Notes: generated by a model not told the origin, from the sequence alone. A DNA stretch of 64,000 bases from Macrostomum hystrix (GCA_950097015.1 CATNEN010000025.1:8854501-8918500); one strand, 5' to 3'. Numbered from the stretch's first letter, positions 1 through 12,800 are shown. A program made the numbers and translations.

Positions 1-388
1 GTAGTGGCAAATCCAGAAAAGCATGTTTCCGAAAGCCCTGTTTGCTCTGAACAGTCGGCGCCACATAAACTTGTGGATGTGGCCCTCAAAGAGGGCATCG
101 CTTGTTCCATGCATGGCCCTGAATTTGGCCTTGCAATGCGGCCTTAATTTGGCCTTACATTCCCTTGATTGTGTTGGTGAGTGTTGCTTAAACTTATGAG
201 TTTATGTGGCACAAACAGCGACTAGTGTTACATTCCGTGGCTTGGTGACAAGTTCTGTGACCAGTGAGCTCTGGCACAGTTGCTAGAATCGTTTAAAACA
301 TCAATTTTTATCATTGTTATTGTTTTCTGGTTTTAAACTTTCAAATTTAAATGAAATATAATTTTGCAAACAAAAGTGCACTATTGCC
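1..388 (-). mobile_element. Merlin-like DNA transposon, right part (copy A)
   Basis: This is the right half of the element seen whole at 31288-31882. It ends at 388 with the terminal inverted repeat GTGCACTATTGCC and is followed by the 8-bp target duplication taattatt (389-396). The minus strand of about 1-130 encodes a fragment with the motifs KAKFRAMHGTSDALFE and FMWRRLF, related to the reading frame inside the smaller element at 36811. These resemble the C-terminal end of Merlin/ISXO2-like DDE transposases. That family name is from memory, while the TIR and target duplication are seen directly. Confidence 0.6.
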
Positions 389-502
389 TAATTATTTCTC
401 TTTGTGCTATCAGTGCTAGGCACTTCCGGTACTTTGTTACTTAGGAATTTACATTTTTCTTAAAGTGTTACTTTTTTAGTTACTTTTTTCAACTGCTTTG
501 AA

Positions 503-1657
503 CAGTACTGGGTAATGGAGTAGCCACTGGGTCACTATTGGGTAATGGAGTAGCAATAACAGAGGCTTTTCTCTGTAGTCTGGTCCTCGGGTCCTCTTTT
601 AATAGCCAAAAGCCATTAGAAACTGCTACAACACTGCTCTCCTAGCTAGTGCTGCAGTTGAGTGTGCATTCTCTGTAGCCAAGGATGTCCTATGTGGTAA
701 ACATGTGTCCTGAGCAATAGCATGCTCACAATGCTCACAAGGAATTCATTTATGCAGAATTCATTTATGCAGAATTCATTTATGCAGAATTTATGCAGAT
801 ATAATTAAAAAATATTTTTTTAAATAAAGTATTTTTACAGCAAATAAAAAATTGTTAGAAATTTACAATAAATTTTACTTTTTACTTCTTAAACAAAATT
901 TAACTTCCCTATTTACAATCCCAGCTTCATTCCATTCCAGTCTAACTCTTGCCCATTGTCAGTTGCCCATTGTTGTTCATTGTCATGTCACGACTCATGT
1001 CAATTCTCTTCCTCTACATCACTCTTCAACTCTTTTCAGTTGTCCATTTTCTAGTTGTTTCCATCCTTCTATCCCTTCTCTCCATCCCTCTCCTTTCTCC
1101 TCTCCTTTCTCCATTCATCTCATTCATTCTTCTCACACAAAAAAATTGAAAATGGAAAAGTTCCCAAAGGTTGCAAACCTGTTTGTTTATGTTTTTGCAT
1201 GTTTACTGTTTATGCATCAGTGGTCACACTGGCTATCAATCTATCATATCATAATGCATATTCTAATATTCTATTCATTCATATTCACATATTGTATTGA
1301 AATTGACAATAAAATAGCAACCGACATCCTATGCCGAGAATAATTTTTATAAGTTTATAATATTTCAACTAACCTGTCCTGTCTAACTGCTAGGCTGCAA
1401 CTTTCACACCTAGCTTTTAGAAAATATTCGCTATTTGGTCCTGGCAAATTTTAAGTAATTTAAATAAATTGTTTTTAAATAATTTAAAATCTGAAAATCC
1501 AAAAATCTGAAAAAATGACATTAGTAACAAAGTAACAGACTAAGTAACGGAAGTTACCTAAAAATCCAAAAGTACCAGTTACAAGTAACTAATGAAAAAT
1601 CATTTTTGGAGAATTTTTAAACAAAAAGTACCCTAAAAGTAACATTGCCCAGCACTG
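503..1657 (+). mobile_element. hAT-family transposon relic (copy A)
   Basis: A plus-strand frame around 642-711 reads LASAAVECAFSVAKDVLCGK before a stop, matching the C-terminal dimerisation motif of hAT transposases (S-A-x-x-E-R-x-F-S-x-A). The right end at 1657 reads, on the minus strand, CAGTGCTGGGCAATGTTACT, a classic hAT-type terminus. The left limit CAGTACTGGGTAATG at 503 matches it at 13 of 15 bases, but no 8-bp target duplication is visible, so the left end is uncertain. The rest of the transposase is missing. TC-rich reading frames at 852-1343 lie inside this relic and look non-coding. 1658-1839 holds nothing recognised. Confidence 0.55.
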
Positions 1658-1839
1658 TATGCTATATTTATGCCAGTTAGGCTTCTCCCTTTCCACTTTA
1701 GGGTAGCATTCATTAACAGTAGGCAATGTTATACATTGTTTTGCTCAATTATTTTTTAACCTGATTCGAACTCATGTGACCACATTAGTGTGTAGTATGA
1801 TGTGGCAAGGGTCACACACATGCTGATATAGCTTTTGCG

Positions 1840-3893
1840 CCTTTGCGACCGCCCTGGGATCAGCGCAGGCGCCGGACTACAGCAGAATCAGCTCAGCCAT
1901 CGCCACTGCCGCTGCCAAGACTCTGCCGCTTATGGAACCCGCGTCACGGCAACTTCCAGTTTGGGCGAGCGACCCGGAGGTCCGTGAGGCCCGCCGCACT
2001 GTCGAGCAGCTGCGGCGAGCCAGGCGACCGATATCCGATGCCGAGAAGGCCCTGGCAGACGCCTACGCAAGTCGACAGAAAGCCGCTGTTGACGACGCGA
2101 TCCGGGCTGTCACCTCTGTCGGGCCTGAACGGCAGAGCAGGGTCGTCTGGCCGGTCGTGAACGCCCTCACCGGTCGAAAAAAAAAGAAGGCGGCGCTCAA
2201 CCCGGCTGGCGACACTGCCGAGGAGCGCAGAAACGAGCTGCATACCTTCTTCGCCGCCGTCGACTCTGCCGAACGAGATGCCGCTGCCCCCCGAGGTGGC
2301 GCTACCGCGGCAGGAGGACTTCGACACCAGTCCAGTGACCAGCACGGACATCGTGGAGTTCGCCCGCAGGGCACCGCGCCCCCGGTCCGGATGAGGTCCC
2401 CGTCGAGGCGCTGCGGGTCACAAGGGTTGCCACCGAGGTGGCCCGCGTGATGAACGGCGTCCTGGCGGGAGGCCCTGCGCCCCGCGAGTGGACCCAGGCC
2501 ACCATCGTCGGCATCCCGAAGAAGCCCGGCACTACGCGGAATGAGGAGCATCGCGGGATCTCGCTCATGTCCTGTGCCGCGAAGCTGTTCAACCGGGTGC
2601 TGTTAGCACGGTTACAGCCTGTGCTGGACTCGTTTCTGCGGTACGAGCAGAACGGGTTCCGGCACGGTGACTCAGATCCTGGCCCTCCGCCGCATCATCG
2701 AGGAGGCGCGCATCCACCAGTCAAGCCTTGTCGTCATCTTTGTTGACTTTCTCAAGGCTTTCGACTCGGTGGCCCGCGGCGCGCTGCCTCACGTACTCCG
2801 TGCCTACAACATACCGCAGCAGCTGATCTCCGCCATCATCGCGCTGTATCAGGACACAACCGCTGTGTTAGCGACGCCAGACGGACCGTCGGACCAGTTC
2901 AGCACTACCTCCGGAGTGCTGCAGGGTGACACTCTGGCGCCCTTTCTCTTCGTGCTGGTGATGGACTGGGTGCTCAGGACCGGCCTGCCGACTGCAGAGG
3001 ACGGCTTTTCTGCTTCAAAGGCGCACTAGTCGACGGCACCCGAAGAAGAAGCTGTCTGTCCTCAGCTACGCGGACGACCTGCCCCGCTGTCTACGACGGC
3101 CGAAGGCGCCCAACGGCTGCTGGATGGCCTGACTGCGGCGGCGGCGAGGGTCGGCCTCGCTATCAACGCCATGCACAACGAGATGCTGACGGTGCCGCAT
3201 AACCTACCTGCCGAGATTCGACTACAAGACGGTGACGGCCCGGGACCGGGCTCCCGAAGTGCCGTCAGTTCGTCTACCTCGGCGGACTGGTGCCTGACGT
3301 GGGCGACGACCTGGCGAGACGGTGCGGCAAGGCCTGGGCCGCCTTCCGTTCTGTGCGGGCGGTGCTGCTCTCCGAGGCCCTGTCGAACGGCGCCAGGTCC
3401 CAGCTGTTCCAGGCGGTTGTCGAGACCGCCCTGTTGTACAATGCTGAGACCTGGACGATGACCGGGGCGCTCGAGGCGCAGCTCGACGCGGCGCATGCGG
3501 CCCTAGTTCGCGCCGCTTTCGGTGCCCGACGCGGCCCTGGCAGCGAGACATCCGATTCCCTCTACCAGCGTGCGTGCCTAACTCGGCCTTCTGTCCTGCT
3601 GAGTCAGCGGCGCCTGTGTCAGGCCGGGCATGTCTTCCGGGCCGAAGCCTACTGCCCAGAGCCGCTGCAGGATGTCCTGCTGCGGACATCGCAGTGACCG
3701 CGCAGGCGCGGCCTGGGTCAATCAGCCCGCTATGTCGACCGTCTTTTTGAAGACGCCCGAGCACCCAGCCAGGCGGCCGGCGTGAAGTATGTCAGAGACC
3801 TGGCTCTGAAACGCGCGATTTGACGCTCCCCCCTCTTGGCCACTTTTGTGTTCGGCTTGGGCGTAACTATTATTATTATTATTATTATTATAG
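1840..3893 (+). pseudogene. 5'-truncated RTE-like non-LTR retrotransposon (RT pseudogene), copy A
   Basis: Reverse-transcriptase sequence is spread over several frames. A linker region lies at 1932-2280. The RT then shows IPKKPGTTRNEEHRGISL near 2510-2570, FVDFLKAFDSV (motif A) near 2740, GVLQGDTLAPFLF (motif B) near 2915 and YADDL (motif C) near 3066. A post-RT region follows at 3290-3700. Frameshifts near 2285-2400 and 2670 are shared by all three copies. Copy A alone has an extra G near 3002 and a TGA at 3695. No endonuclease domain is found, so the copy is 5'-truncated. It ends in an (ATT)n tail at 3867-3892, typical of RTE-group elements. It cannot encode an active protein. Confidence 0.8.
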
Positions 3894-3911
3894 CTTTGCA
3901 AGGTTTTAAGT

Positions 3912-5303
3912 GCTGATGTGGATTTATTGGGCTTAAATGCCATAGACATGTGGGCTTTGTGTGCTGTTGCTGGGGATGACTAGTGGCAAAATATAAGAAG
4001 TGCATCTTGATTCTCCTAACAGCTAATATTTCTATGCCATGGCTGATTGGCCAGCTGCTCCATCTTGGATTGTGCCACCAAATGAGGTATGAGGTGCAGC
4101 AGAGTTACTGGATTTGTCAATGTCAACAATTACCTTTCGGGACATTTCATTACTATTTTACTACCCACTACCTATTTCATTACTCTTCTGAATGACTGAC
4201 CGACAGAGCATTTTCACTTGTTGCTATTTGTTTTTCCTTGTTCATTTCATTGTTTTCCAATATTCCCTGATGAGGATGTGCAATTTCATAAAAAAATAAT
4301 TATGCAAAACAAAGTACAACATTGCCCATTGTCCAAGTGGCAAGACACTCTTCTCCTATTTGCTCATAGGCTAACTGGCTTTTTGTTAAGAAAAACCTTC
4401 TAGGCTTCTCATGGGCTGAAGTTGCTCAGCCTCACACAGGATATTTGTGCTTGTCACACAGGATATTTACTTTACTTATACTTATAGAATTTCTCTGGCC
4501 TGCTTTTTCTTCTTAGTCAAATAACACTTGAACACTTTGGGAATGGGCAAAGTTTTTCCAAGCTAGCAAGTGATTATATTTATAGCCATAATTTGAGGTG
4601 GGTGTCATAGAGCAGTTAAAGGTTAAAATATCAAAGTATTATGCCCCAGAGATTTAAATTAGCATTTTATGATTATGTTATTATTAGCTTGTCACATATG
4701 GTTACTGGTCAATTTGGACATATGGCCATATTGCCACAGAAAATTTGGTTATTGACATTGGTCTTTATGTAGACCTATGCATATGGCCACACCACATATG
4801 CAATGCTATATATACACTTGTATAACGTATATAAAATTGTGCTAGATTGTGAATGCCCTAGACTGAATAATAACTTTTTAAATCTCGTCAGATATCTCTA
4901 TAGTTTAACATATGTGTATTAGCTATAGATGGCAATGCTCAGAATCATTGTTTGTCACTGCTTTGAGTTTACAAAGCCAATGCCTTGTCTAAAAAGTTAA
5001 CAATTGTCATAAAATGGTTGCTCAATTAAAATGGTTGCAAAACTGACAACTGAACATATTTGTACAACTACAAGCTAGCTTTAAGAAAATATTAAGGGGA
5101 CAAAGCTATGCAGGTGGAAAATCATTGGTGGAATACAGAAACAAAATTAACAGAGTTAACAAAGTTATGACATTCTATATTTGTATTAGTATATGCTGGG
5201 AGCTAGGTATTATAATTTAGTTCTACAGAAGGAAAAAATTTAAGAGCAAGTACTTTAGGTACTGACTAATAAATGTAAATTATATTTGCTTTCAACGTTT
5301 CAG
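3912..5303. other. Unannotated AT-rich stretch found only in copy A
   Basis: Between the LINE tail and the first exon of the MED25-like gene there is no reading frame, repeat or RNA that I recognise. It presumably contains the upstream region of that gene. Homology to copy B ends at 3911, so this block is single-copy in the window. Confidence 0.6.
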
Positions 5304-5320
5304 CCAAATTAGCACTAAAT

Positions 5321-7901
5321 ATGCGAATTGAAAACATAGCTAATTATGAAGAGAAGGTGAAAGATTTTGCCTCCAAGCTTCAACCTGTGGACTGTCTGCT
5401 AGTGATTGAAAATGTCCGGGTCTTCAGTGGCTCAACAAAGTGAGTAAATGAGTGTTTGATGCCCGTTAGTTTTAGACTAACAGTTTTCAGTCACCTTTTA
5501 GGCAGTGTAGAAATATTAATTTACTGACAAAATCTGCTCGCTTGATGCTTAACAGTAGGACTACCAAGCCATTTTGCCGCCAGTTTTTATACCAAGGGAG
5601 AGAAACCCCTGAAACATTTTTTGGCAGCGCCTGAATGCTGGTGGTGACTGTTTGATAGGCAATGGACTAGGCAATGGTGTACTGTGGTTGAGCTGCGCCT
5701 AATGTTTGGAGAAATTCGCGTCAGTGTGTCCACATTCGCCTATTTCCACCTGTTGTAGCCATTGAAGGTCCAGCAAATCCGTCTAGATAAAGTTAGGTGA
5801 CCACCGAAGACGGAGATGATGCAGGCACATTCGGGTGACATGCTGATCAATTTTGAAGGACTGGCAAGGCCGCACTGAGGCGCATTGCTAATTTGTGTAT
5901 AGGTGCATGAAATACTCTAGCGCTTATGGGAGAATCCGACCTTCGGCAAGAAACATTGAATATCTTGACGATCTGAAGAGCTGGCAACTAGGTTATTGTT
6001 TCCGATGATGCGCAACAAAAAGTTGACCCGTGTTTTGAAGTTTCGTGTGCTTGCGTTGTTCCGTTCAGGTTAATTTTGCTGCTGGGGTAACTTCGCATTT
6101 GCCATGCCTTCAGATGACTCGTCATCTACAAGTGTAATTAACAAGATGAAATTGAATTTTACCATAAGGTACATGGCCCACGCGCTGCCGCACTACGTGA
6201 AACCCTACCTGGAGAGCCTAAATGGTGCCGAAGGATTAAAATCAGATTTTGGCTACGACGAGTTAACTTCGCTATTCCGAGTGGTCTCATTCAATAGGGA
6301 CACTGTTAAGGAGTCCTTTAGCGAAGCTCTAGGAGACCGGACACCGATGATTCATCGGGTACTGAAGCTGCTGGAGGCTGCGCAATTTGATCGCTACCCT
6401 GATCCTCACAGGTAAGAATTCAACTTTCCAAAAGTATTTTTTTCTTCCCAACATTCGTATTTTTCTTCCCCATATCTCATCTTTTCCCCCAAATCTCATC
6501 CTTTCCCCCAAATTCCATCCTTTTCCCCCAAATTCCATCCTTTTCCCATAAATCTCATCCTTTCCCCCAAATCTCATCCTTTTCCCCCAAATCTCATCCT
6601 TTCCCCCAAATTCCATCCTTTTCCCCCAAATTCCATCCTTTTCCCATAAATCTCATCCTTTCCCCCAAATCTCATCCTTTTCCCCCAAATCTCATCCTTT
6701 CCTCCCAAATCCCATCCTTTTTCCCCAAATCCCATCTTCCCCCAGATGCTTATCATTCATCCCCAAATCCCATCCTATTCCTCAGATGCTTATCATTCAT
6801 CCCCAAATCACATCCTATTCCTCAGATGCTTATCATTCATCCCCAAATCACATCCTATTCCTCAGATGCTTATCATTCATCCCCAAATCCCATCCTATTC
6901 CCCAGATGCTTATCATTCATCCCCAAATCCCATCCTATTCCCCAGATGCTTATCATTCATCCCCAAATCCCATCCTATTCCTCAGATGCTTATCATTCAT
7001 CCCCAAATCACATCCTATTCCTCAGATGCTTATCATTCATCCCCAAATCCCATCCTATTCCTCAGATGCTTATCATTCATCCCCAAATCACATCCTATTC
7101 CTCAGATGCTTATCATTCATCCCCAAATCCCATCCTATTCCTCAGATGCTTATCATTCATCCCCAAATCCCATCTCATGTCTCCCACAGGAAGGAGTGCG
7201 CCAGCTCCAGCCTGCTAGCCCAGCTGGTGTCCGAGGAGTTTGCCGCCCTGTCTGAATACAGAGCTGGACGATGTCAGTCAACGCGCCGACACGCCTGCCT
7301 GATCGTCCATAGTCGCCTCTCTCCAGACGGCCTGTCTGCGTTGGAGTCCGTTCTGAGCGCCCAGTCGGCCACACTGACCGTGCTGTCCCCTAGACTCAAT
7401 CAGCAGCTAGACGAGCTCTACGAAAAGGTCAACGGCGCGGCGGGTTGCGTCGCCCTGGACGCCGTTCAACGCAGTCCCCGCTGGGAGCTGGTTCGCCTGC
7501 CGCCTGCTATTTTTGTTGCTAGCCATTCGCAGCATCAGCAGCCTCAGCAGCTTCAGCCGCATTACAATAGTCTTCAGCACACGCATCATTCAGATGTTCA
7601 GTTTCCTGATTCTCAGCTGCAGCAATTGCAACAGCAGCAGCAGCATCAGCAGCAGCAGCTGCCAATTCCTTCGCCGCGCATTCTATGGCAAGGCACTTTC
7701 GAGTTTACCAAATCCGCCACCAGAATGTCCTTCCAGCTGCCAGTTCGCTTCGTGGAGATTCTGTCGGCGCCTGATCAGCCGCCAAATCCTTGGAGCTTTC
7801 ATCATTTTGAGCAGAACAAGCAAACCGCCAGTTGTGCAATTCTAAAGCCGGAACTTCATCCTACTGTCGAGGATCACTTTCGCAAATATCCCAGCTTGTA
7901 G
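5321..7901 (+). CDS. Mediator complex subunit 25-like protein (VWA domain)
   Basis: Three exons give an uninterrupted 357-residue frame: 5321-5439, 6169-6411 and 7190-7901. Junction phases agree and donors are gtgagt and gtaaga. MED25 is a Mediator subunit whose N-terminal von Willebrand A domain docks it to the complex. The evidence is pattern-based: VDCLLVIENV corresponds to the VWA start, HYVKPYLESLNG to the following helix, LFRVVSFN to the next strand, KECASSSLLAQLV to the Ser-rich helix, HACLIVHS and LTVLSPRLNQQLDELYEK to the later strand and helix, and WELVRLP to the domain end. A poly-Gln tract and a WQGTFEF block follow, possibly part of an activator-interacting (PTOV-like) domain. 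The start ATG lies 17 bases after an acceptor, so the first exon may be trans-spliced. It is much shorter than vertebrate MED25, and the assignment is moderately sure. Confidence 0.6.
6460..7172. repeat. Composite minisatellite in MED25-like intron 2
   Basis: 6460-6740 consists of roughly 20-bp units of the type ccccaaatctcatccttttc arranged in a longer higher-order pattern. 6741-7172 consists of about ten 40-bp units containing gatgcttatcattcat. The long open frames here (for example 6786-7220) are only repeat translations that run into exon 3. The array is absent from copies B and C, which lack this part of the gene. Confidence 0.9.
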
Positions 7902-8199
7902 AGTGCAGAATTACGGTACTATTTATTTTAACCAATCATGCGCTAACTACTCTACTGATCCGCTTAGTAGTATTTTTAGAAAATGCGAATTAGAAAACAT
8001 ACAAGTACAACATGTGATTCATTTTACCAAAAAATGAGAATCGAATCAATCAAAAATCATGTGACTACTATTAATAGTATCCAATCAATTTTTATGTCAT
8101 AAGCAACCAGCGATCCCACCAATCATGTTACCCAAAATCAATCAAAAGGTCAAGAAAGCGATAATCCATCTTTTTGCGCTTCTACTAGTTTAGTTGTAA

Positions 8200-8430
8200 A
8201 AAGTCTAACCTCTCAAGTTGTCAAGCGTTGACCCAGACTTTTTGACAACATTTTGACACCTGTACTTTAAACGCACTCATCGAACCCGAGAGGGTCCGAT
8301 TCTCTATAAATACAAGAGCTCCGAAGCGAGCCCAGATTCAGAGTCTCGCCGAGACGAGCAGAGTCTCGCAGAAAAGAGAAAACGGAGAGTCTGAAGTGGA
8401 TTGGACTCCAGGTCCAAGACTTGTGGTAAG
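8200..8430 (+). promoter_or_regulatory. TATA-containing promoter-like block with a splice donor (copy A)
   Basis: A TATA box (tataaata, 8305-8312) is followed about 25-30 bases on by a segment with repeated gagtctcgc motifs and then a strong splice donor, ttgtg/gtaagagt, near 8422. This has the architecture of a first non-coding exon or of an LTR U3-R-leader. No downstream protein is recognised. The block recurs in copy B near 40020-40150. Around it, 7902-8200 and 8430-9060 hold no gene; an 8686-8935 stretch is missing in copy B. Confidence 0.4.
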
Positions 8431-9078
8431 AGTTCCTTGATTTATCCTAATTAATTAATTATTAATTAGTAAAGCTTTCTTGATCTAAGTTAAACCTCTC
8501 CGAGTAATCGTTAAACCAACGATTACAGCGTAATCACAGACGTGTGATTATATTGAATATATTACAAAGGGTGAGCGCGGCGAGCGCCAGACTCGAGGTA
8601 AAACCTACCAGGGCTGGTAAGAAGGAACACACTCCACAAGTGACTATTGGTTAACCGACATCAACGATAAATCAGAACCAGGAAGATACCACACCTGATT
8701 ACTATTGGCCCAGTGTAACCGCAACCGAGACGAGGAGAATAGATTAAATTCTCTTGCCTTCAAACGATCCAGGTACCTGAAAGACAACCAAAAGCCAAGC
8801 GCATCAAAGCACTCGAAGCCGGCCGCAAACAAACCAAGAGGACCAGAGAACCACAAAAGCAAAGAAGGTAAGAACTAAAACTTCTGCTAAATTAGTATTA
8901 ATTACTGGGGCACCCAGCAGTTGCTGGAAGTGATCAATTCCTAAAAGAGAAACAAGGAACTTATCAAGCTTTTATCGGGTGCAAATTGTTCCCATCAATG
9001 GGGAAGATGTGCAGCACTTGTTGGACACTTTTGGATCCTGTGTGAGTCTTCAGAGCTTTAGTTCCAGCAACTAAGAGA

Positions 9079-9533
9079 GAGAGAGAGTAGGGTGAGGATA
9101 TGAGAGAGTAGAGTGAGGATATGAGAGAGTAGGGTGACGATATGAGAGAGTAGGGTGAGGATATGAGAGAGTAGGGTGAGGATATGAGAGAGTAGGGTGA
9201 GGATTTGAGAGAGTAGGGTGAGGATATGAGAGAGTAGGGTAAGGATATGAGAGAGTAGGGTGAGGATATGCGAGAGTAGGGTGAGGATATGAGAGAGTAG
9301 GGTGAGGATATGAGAGAGTAGTGTGAGGATATGAGAGAGTAGGGTGAGGATATGCGAGAGTAGGGTGAGGATATGAGAGAGTAGGGTGAGGATATGAGAG
9401 AGTAGTGTGAGGATATGAGAGAGTAGGGTGAGGATATGAGAGAGTAGAGTGAGGATATGAGAGAGTAGGGTGAGGATATGAGAGAGTAGGGTGAGGATAT
9501 GAGAGAGTAGGGTGAGGATATGAGAGAGTAGAG
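9079..9533. repeat. 21-bp minisatellite (copy A)
   Basis: About 21-22 units of gggtgaggatatgagagagt plus a. Because 21 is a multiple of three, minus-strand frames stay open (YSLISSP repeats); this is not taken as coding. Copy B has roughly twice as many units. Confidence 0.95.
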
Positions 9534-9607
9534 TTTCTTTCCTGAAGTTTTCTTTCCTGAAGTTTTCTTTCCTAAAGTTTTCTTTCCAGAGTTTCTCTTT
9601 CCTAAAC
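9534..9607. repeat. 15-bp CT-rich tandem repeat (copy A)
   Basis: About five units of ttttctttcctgaag with drift. The homologous array at 41544-41683 in copy B has about nine units. Confidence 0.85.
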
Positions 9608-9611
9608 CACT

Positions 9612-9703
9612 TGGTGCCCACCCACCCACCTGTCTAATTAACCTGGCTGCCCACATAACTGTCTAATTAACCTGGCTGCCCACATAACTGTCTAATTAAC
9701 CTG
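9612..9703. repeat. 29-bp tandem repeat, left of the LINE insertion
   Basis: Units containing cataactgtctaattaacc recur here and continue on the other side of the LINE at 15637-15725. The uninterrupted array is at 41690-41840 in copy B. This is the LINE's insertion target; the last four host bases, cctg (9700-9703), recur at 15633-15636. Confidence 0.85.
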
Positions 9704-9835
9704 ACTTAACCACCCACTTGACTTACTTGACTTAGCGGCAGGGGGCCTCCATGACGGACGCAGCGAGGAGGCGGCTGTTGCCGCCCATATCGCTAACCCC
9801 TGGCAGCCAGACGGCCTCCAGCGAGGCGGTGCCGC

Positions 9836-12800
9836 TCAGGGTGGTCCGTCGGTCGGTTCCGCCGCGCGATCTTCCTCGCCATAGGCTGGGAAGAAATCAG
9901 CTCGGCCGGTATCCCGGAGGAAGTGGGCGAGCTGAGGGATGTTCTCGGGCGAGCAGGCTTCGGCAAGAGTCGGTGCCGGCCCGAGGTGTTTTAGCCTAGC
10001 CCGGGTGAAGGCCGGGCAGTGGCAAATGAAATGCTCGGCGTTTTCACGGCCGGAGCAGCAGAAAGGACACGTTTCCTCAGGCACGTGGCCTTGGAGGTAG
10101 CGGTGTCTGGTGAAGCAGCCATGTCCCGAAAGGGCCATGGTGACTGCTCTCAGGTCTCTGCGGTTTAGCCTGAGTAAGGCCTTACGCAGGTTACTAGAGG
10201 GGGTTGGCACCGCAGCCCTGGACTGGCGACAGTTCAGGGTGCTGGACCACCTCCTCCGGTGCTGGGTCTCCATCCAGTGGTTGATGCTGGAGTTGACAAC
10301 GGAGGCGGGGATCGGGGATTCCGGGCCCGGGCCCATCAGGGAGCTGGCTGCTCCAGCCTTTGCAAGCTCGTCCGCCATCTCATTCCCTGTGAGCCCGGCG
10401 TGCCCAGGGATCCACATCAGCTCCACCTTGTTAGACTGCGCCAAACCGTTTAACTGGGTGTTGCAGTCCAAGGTGGTTCTGGAGCGAGAGGTGCAGCGAC
10501 TGAGGGCCTTGAGGGCTGCTTGACTGTCGGAGTGAAAAAAGATCCTCCGACCAGCCAGCTGCCTCTGGCGCAGCTCAGCCGCACAGAAGCTGATGGCGAG
10601 CATTTCGTTTTGGAAAACGCTTGAGCTCTTGCCACAGTGTTGGGAGTGGGTCCAGAGGACCTCGCCACCCGAGGCGACGCACACCCCGAATCCCGATTTA
10701 CCGTTCATCAGGGAGCCGTCAGTGTAACAGTGGACTGCGGGGTCATCCCAGCAGTCCTTTACCTCATTACGAGGGAAGATGCTGACTTTGTACCTGTGGC
10801 TCCGGAGTAAAGTGGCCGGGGCCCCGTCCGAAAGGATGGTGAGCCCTCCGCACTCGCCCAGAGTTTTCAGGCAGAGGTCAGAGTGGGGCAGAAGGGAGCG
10901 CTTCGAGAAGGCTCGCGAATTCTGGAAGGATACACCCGCATCAAGGAGACGACGGGTGGACTTTGCCGCTTCCCCCTTAACAAAAATGTCAATGGGTGTA
11001 GCGTTGAGGAAAGCGTTCATGCCTTCAAAGGGAGTGGAGGGTGGGGCGCCCAGCGTCATGCGACAGGCTCTGCCCTGCACCCTATAAAGCGCCTCCAGGT
11101 TTTTCTGGATGCTCATGGCACTGGCCCAGATGAGGCCAGCGTAAGCGACTGACGGTCTAATGATCGCCGTGTAAATCCACCAAAGGTTTTTGGGGGTTAG
11201 CCCCCAAGTGGTGCCCACGGCTCGCCTGACTTGCGCCAGAATGGCCAGGGCCCTCTTGGCCTTTGTGGTAATGTGCGGGGTCCAGTTAAGCCTATGGTCT
11301 AGCAGGATACCAAGGCACCGGACCTGCTTTTCCATGGCAATATTCTTGCCATAGAGAGTCAGAGGCTCAATGGTCCAGCGCAGCCTGCTGGTAAACATAA
11401 CCGCAACGGTCTTGGACTCAGAGAGTCGGAGCCCGCATTGGTCCGCCCAGCGCACCGCCCTGTTGATAAAGCCCTGAATGAGGTCCCTGGTGGTTTCCGC
11501 CGAGGGGCCCGCGCAGATGGCGGTCACATCGTCGGCATATCCCACCTTCAGGACTGGGTCAGGCCGAGTGCTTTTTAGCAGCTCATCCATGACGAGATTC
11601 CACAGCAGTGGGGTGAGGACGCCACCTTGGGGCCCTCCTTTTAGGACAGGTGCCGAGAGCACCCTGCCTTCGAGGTGGGCCACCACGTGGCGATTCCGGA
11701 TCATGTACATGACCCAACGGACGAGGTGGGGGTGAGTGGCCCTGGAAACCAGGGCCTTCTCAAAGGCTTCGAAAATAACGTTATCGAAGGCCCCCTCAAT
11801 ATCAAGGAAAACAGCCAGGGCAAAACCGCTGCCCAGCACTGCCTTCTCGAGAGTCTCCACAATGCAGTGGAGGGCGCTCTCCGTGGACCGGCCCGCCCGA
11901 AAGGCGTGCTGGTTTGGTGAGAGCGGGGCCCGCCCTAGCTCTACAGTAAGAAGGCGCCAGAGCACCAGTCTTTCCATGAGCTTGAGGCAGGTGGAAGTCA
12001 AGCTTATCGGGCGATAAGACTTGACCGAGCGATAGTCGCCTTTGGCGGGCTTCGGGATGAAGACGACCCGGGCTTCATGCCACCGCGCTGGTACGTAGCC
12101 CAGCACGATGCAGGCCCGTAGAAGTCTGCAGAGGAGATGGAGGAAGCGGCCATTTTTAACCGCTTCATGCAGAAAGGCCGGATATATACCATCTGGCCCA
12201 GGTGCTTTAAAAGGATTGAATGACTTAGCCGCGCGAACGATGCGGTCATTCGTAACGAGTGACTGAGCCAGGCCCTGACCTCCACGCGAGTGGTCGTCTG
12301 GGCCGAAGTGCGCCGGTACACTCGGGAAGAAATGCCCTAGCATAAGCTCGAGCGTTTCCTCCGGGCGCTCAGTGATCGAGCCGTCCGGCTTTTTAATCGA
12401 TGAGAGCTTGGAGAAGCGGTCGTTGGTGAGCGCCTTTACCACGCGGGCCGTGGGCCGCGAGCCCTCAAGCCCTTCGCAGTATTGTCGCCACTTGTCCGCT
12501 TTTGCCCTTCTGACCCGGCCCTTAAACTCATGGATGGCGCGAGTATAGGCCTCTTTGTCATCAGGGTCGTGCGAGGTTTTCAGCTTCCTCTGGAGAGCCT
12601 TAGCTCGGCGTCTTAGGACTCCGAGCTCGGGGTTCCACCAGGGGGCCGATTTTTTGCCTTTGTAGGCTTTGAGCGGGCAAGCCATTTCGTAGGCCTCTGT
12701 GATGGCGCCGCCCAGCAGGGCAGCCACTCCATCCAGGTCCTGCGTGGTTTCCATGGCCATGGAGGGGTCAGAATCCCGAAGGCCCTCATGCAGCTTTTGG

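Noticed and set aside
852-1343. 163-codon TC-rich frame (also 32460-32810 and 58202-58552)
   Set aside because: Lies in the hAT relic; composition is low-complexity and frames change between copies by indels.
6746-7255. Long plus-strand frames with IIHPQIPSYSSDAYH repeats
   Set aside because: Intron minisatellite; the 371-codon version simply runs through the acceptor into MED25-like exon 3.
8964-9656. YSLISSP and LTLLSHI repeat frames (also 40430-41134)
   Set aside because: Translations of the 21-bp minisatellite in non-coding DNA.
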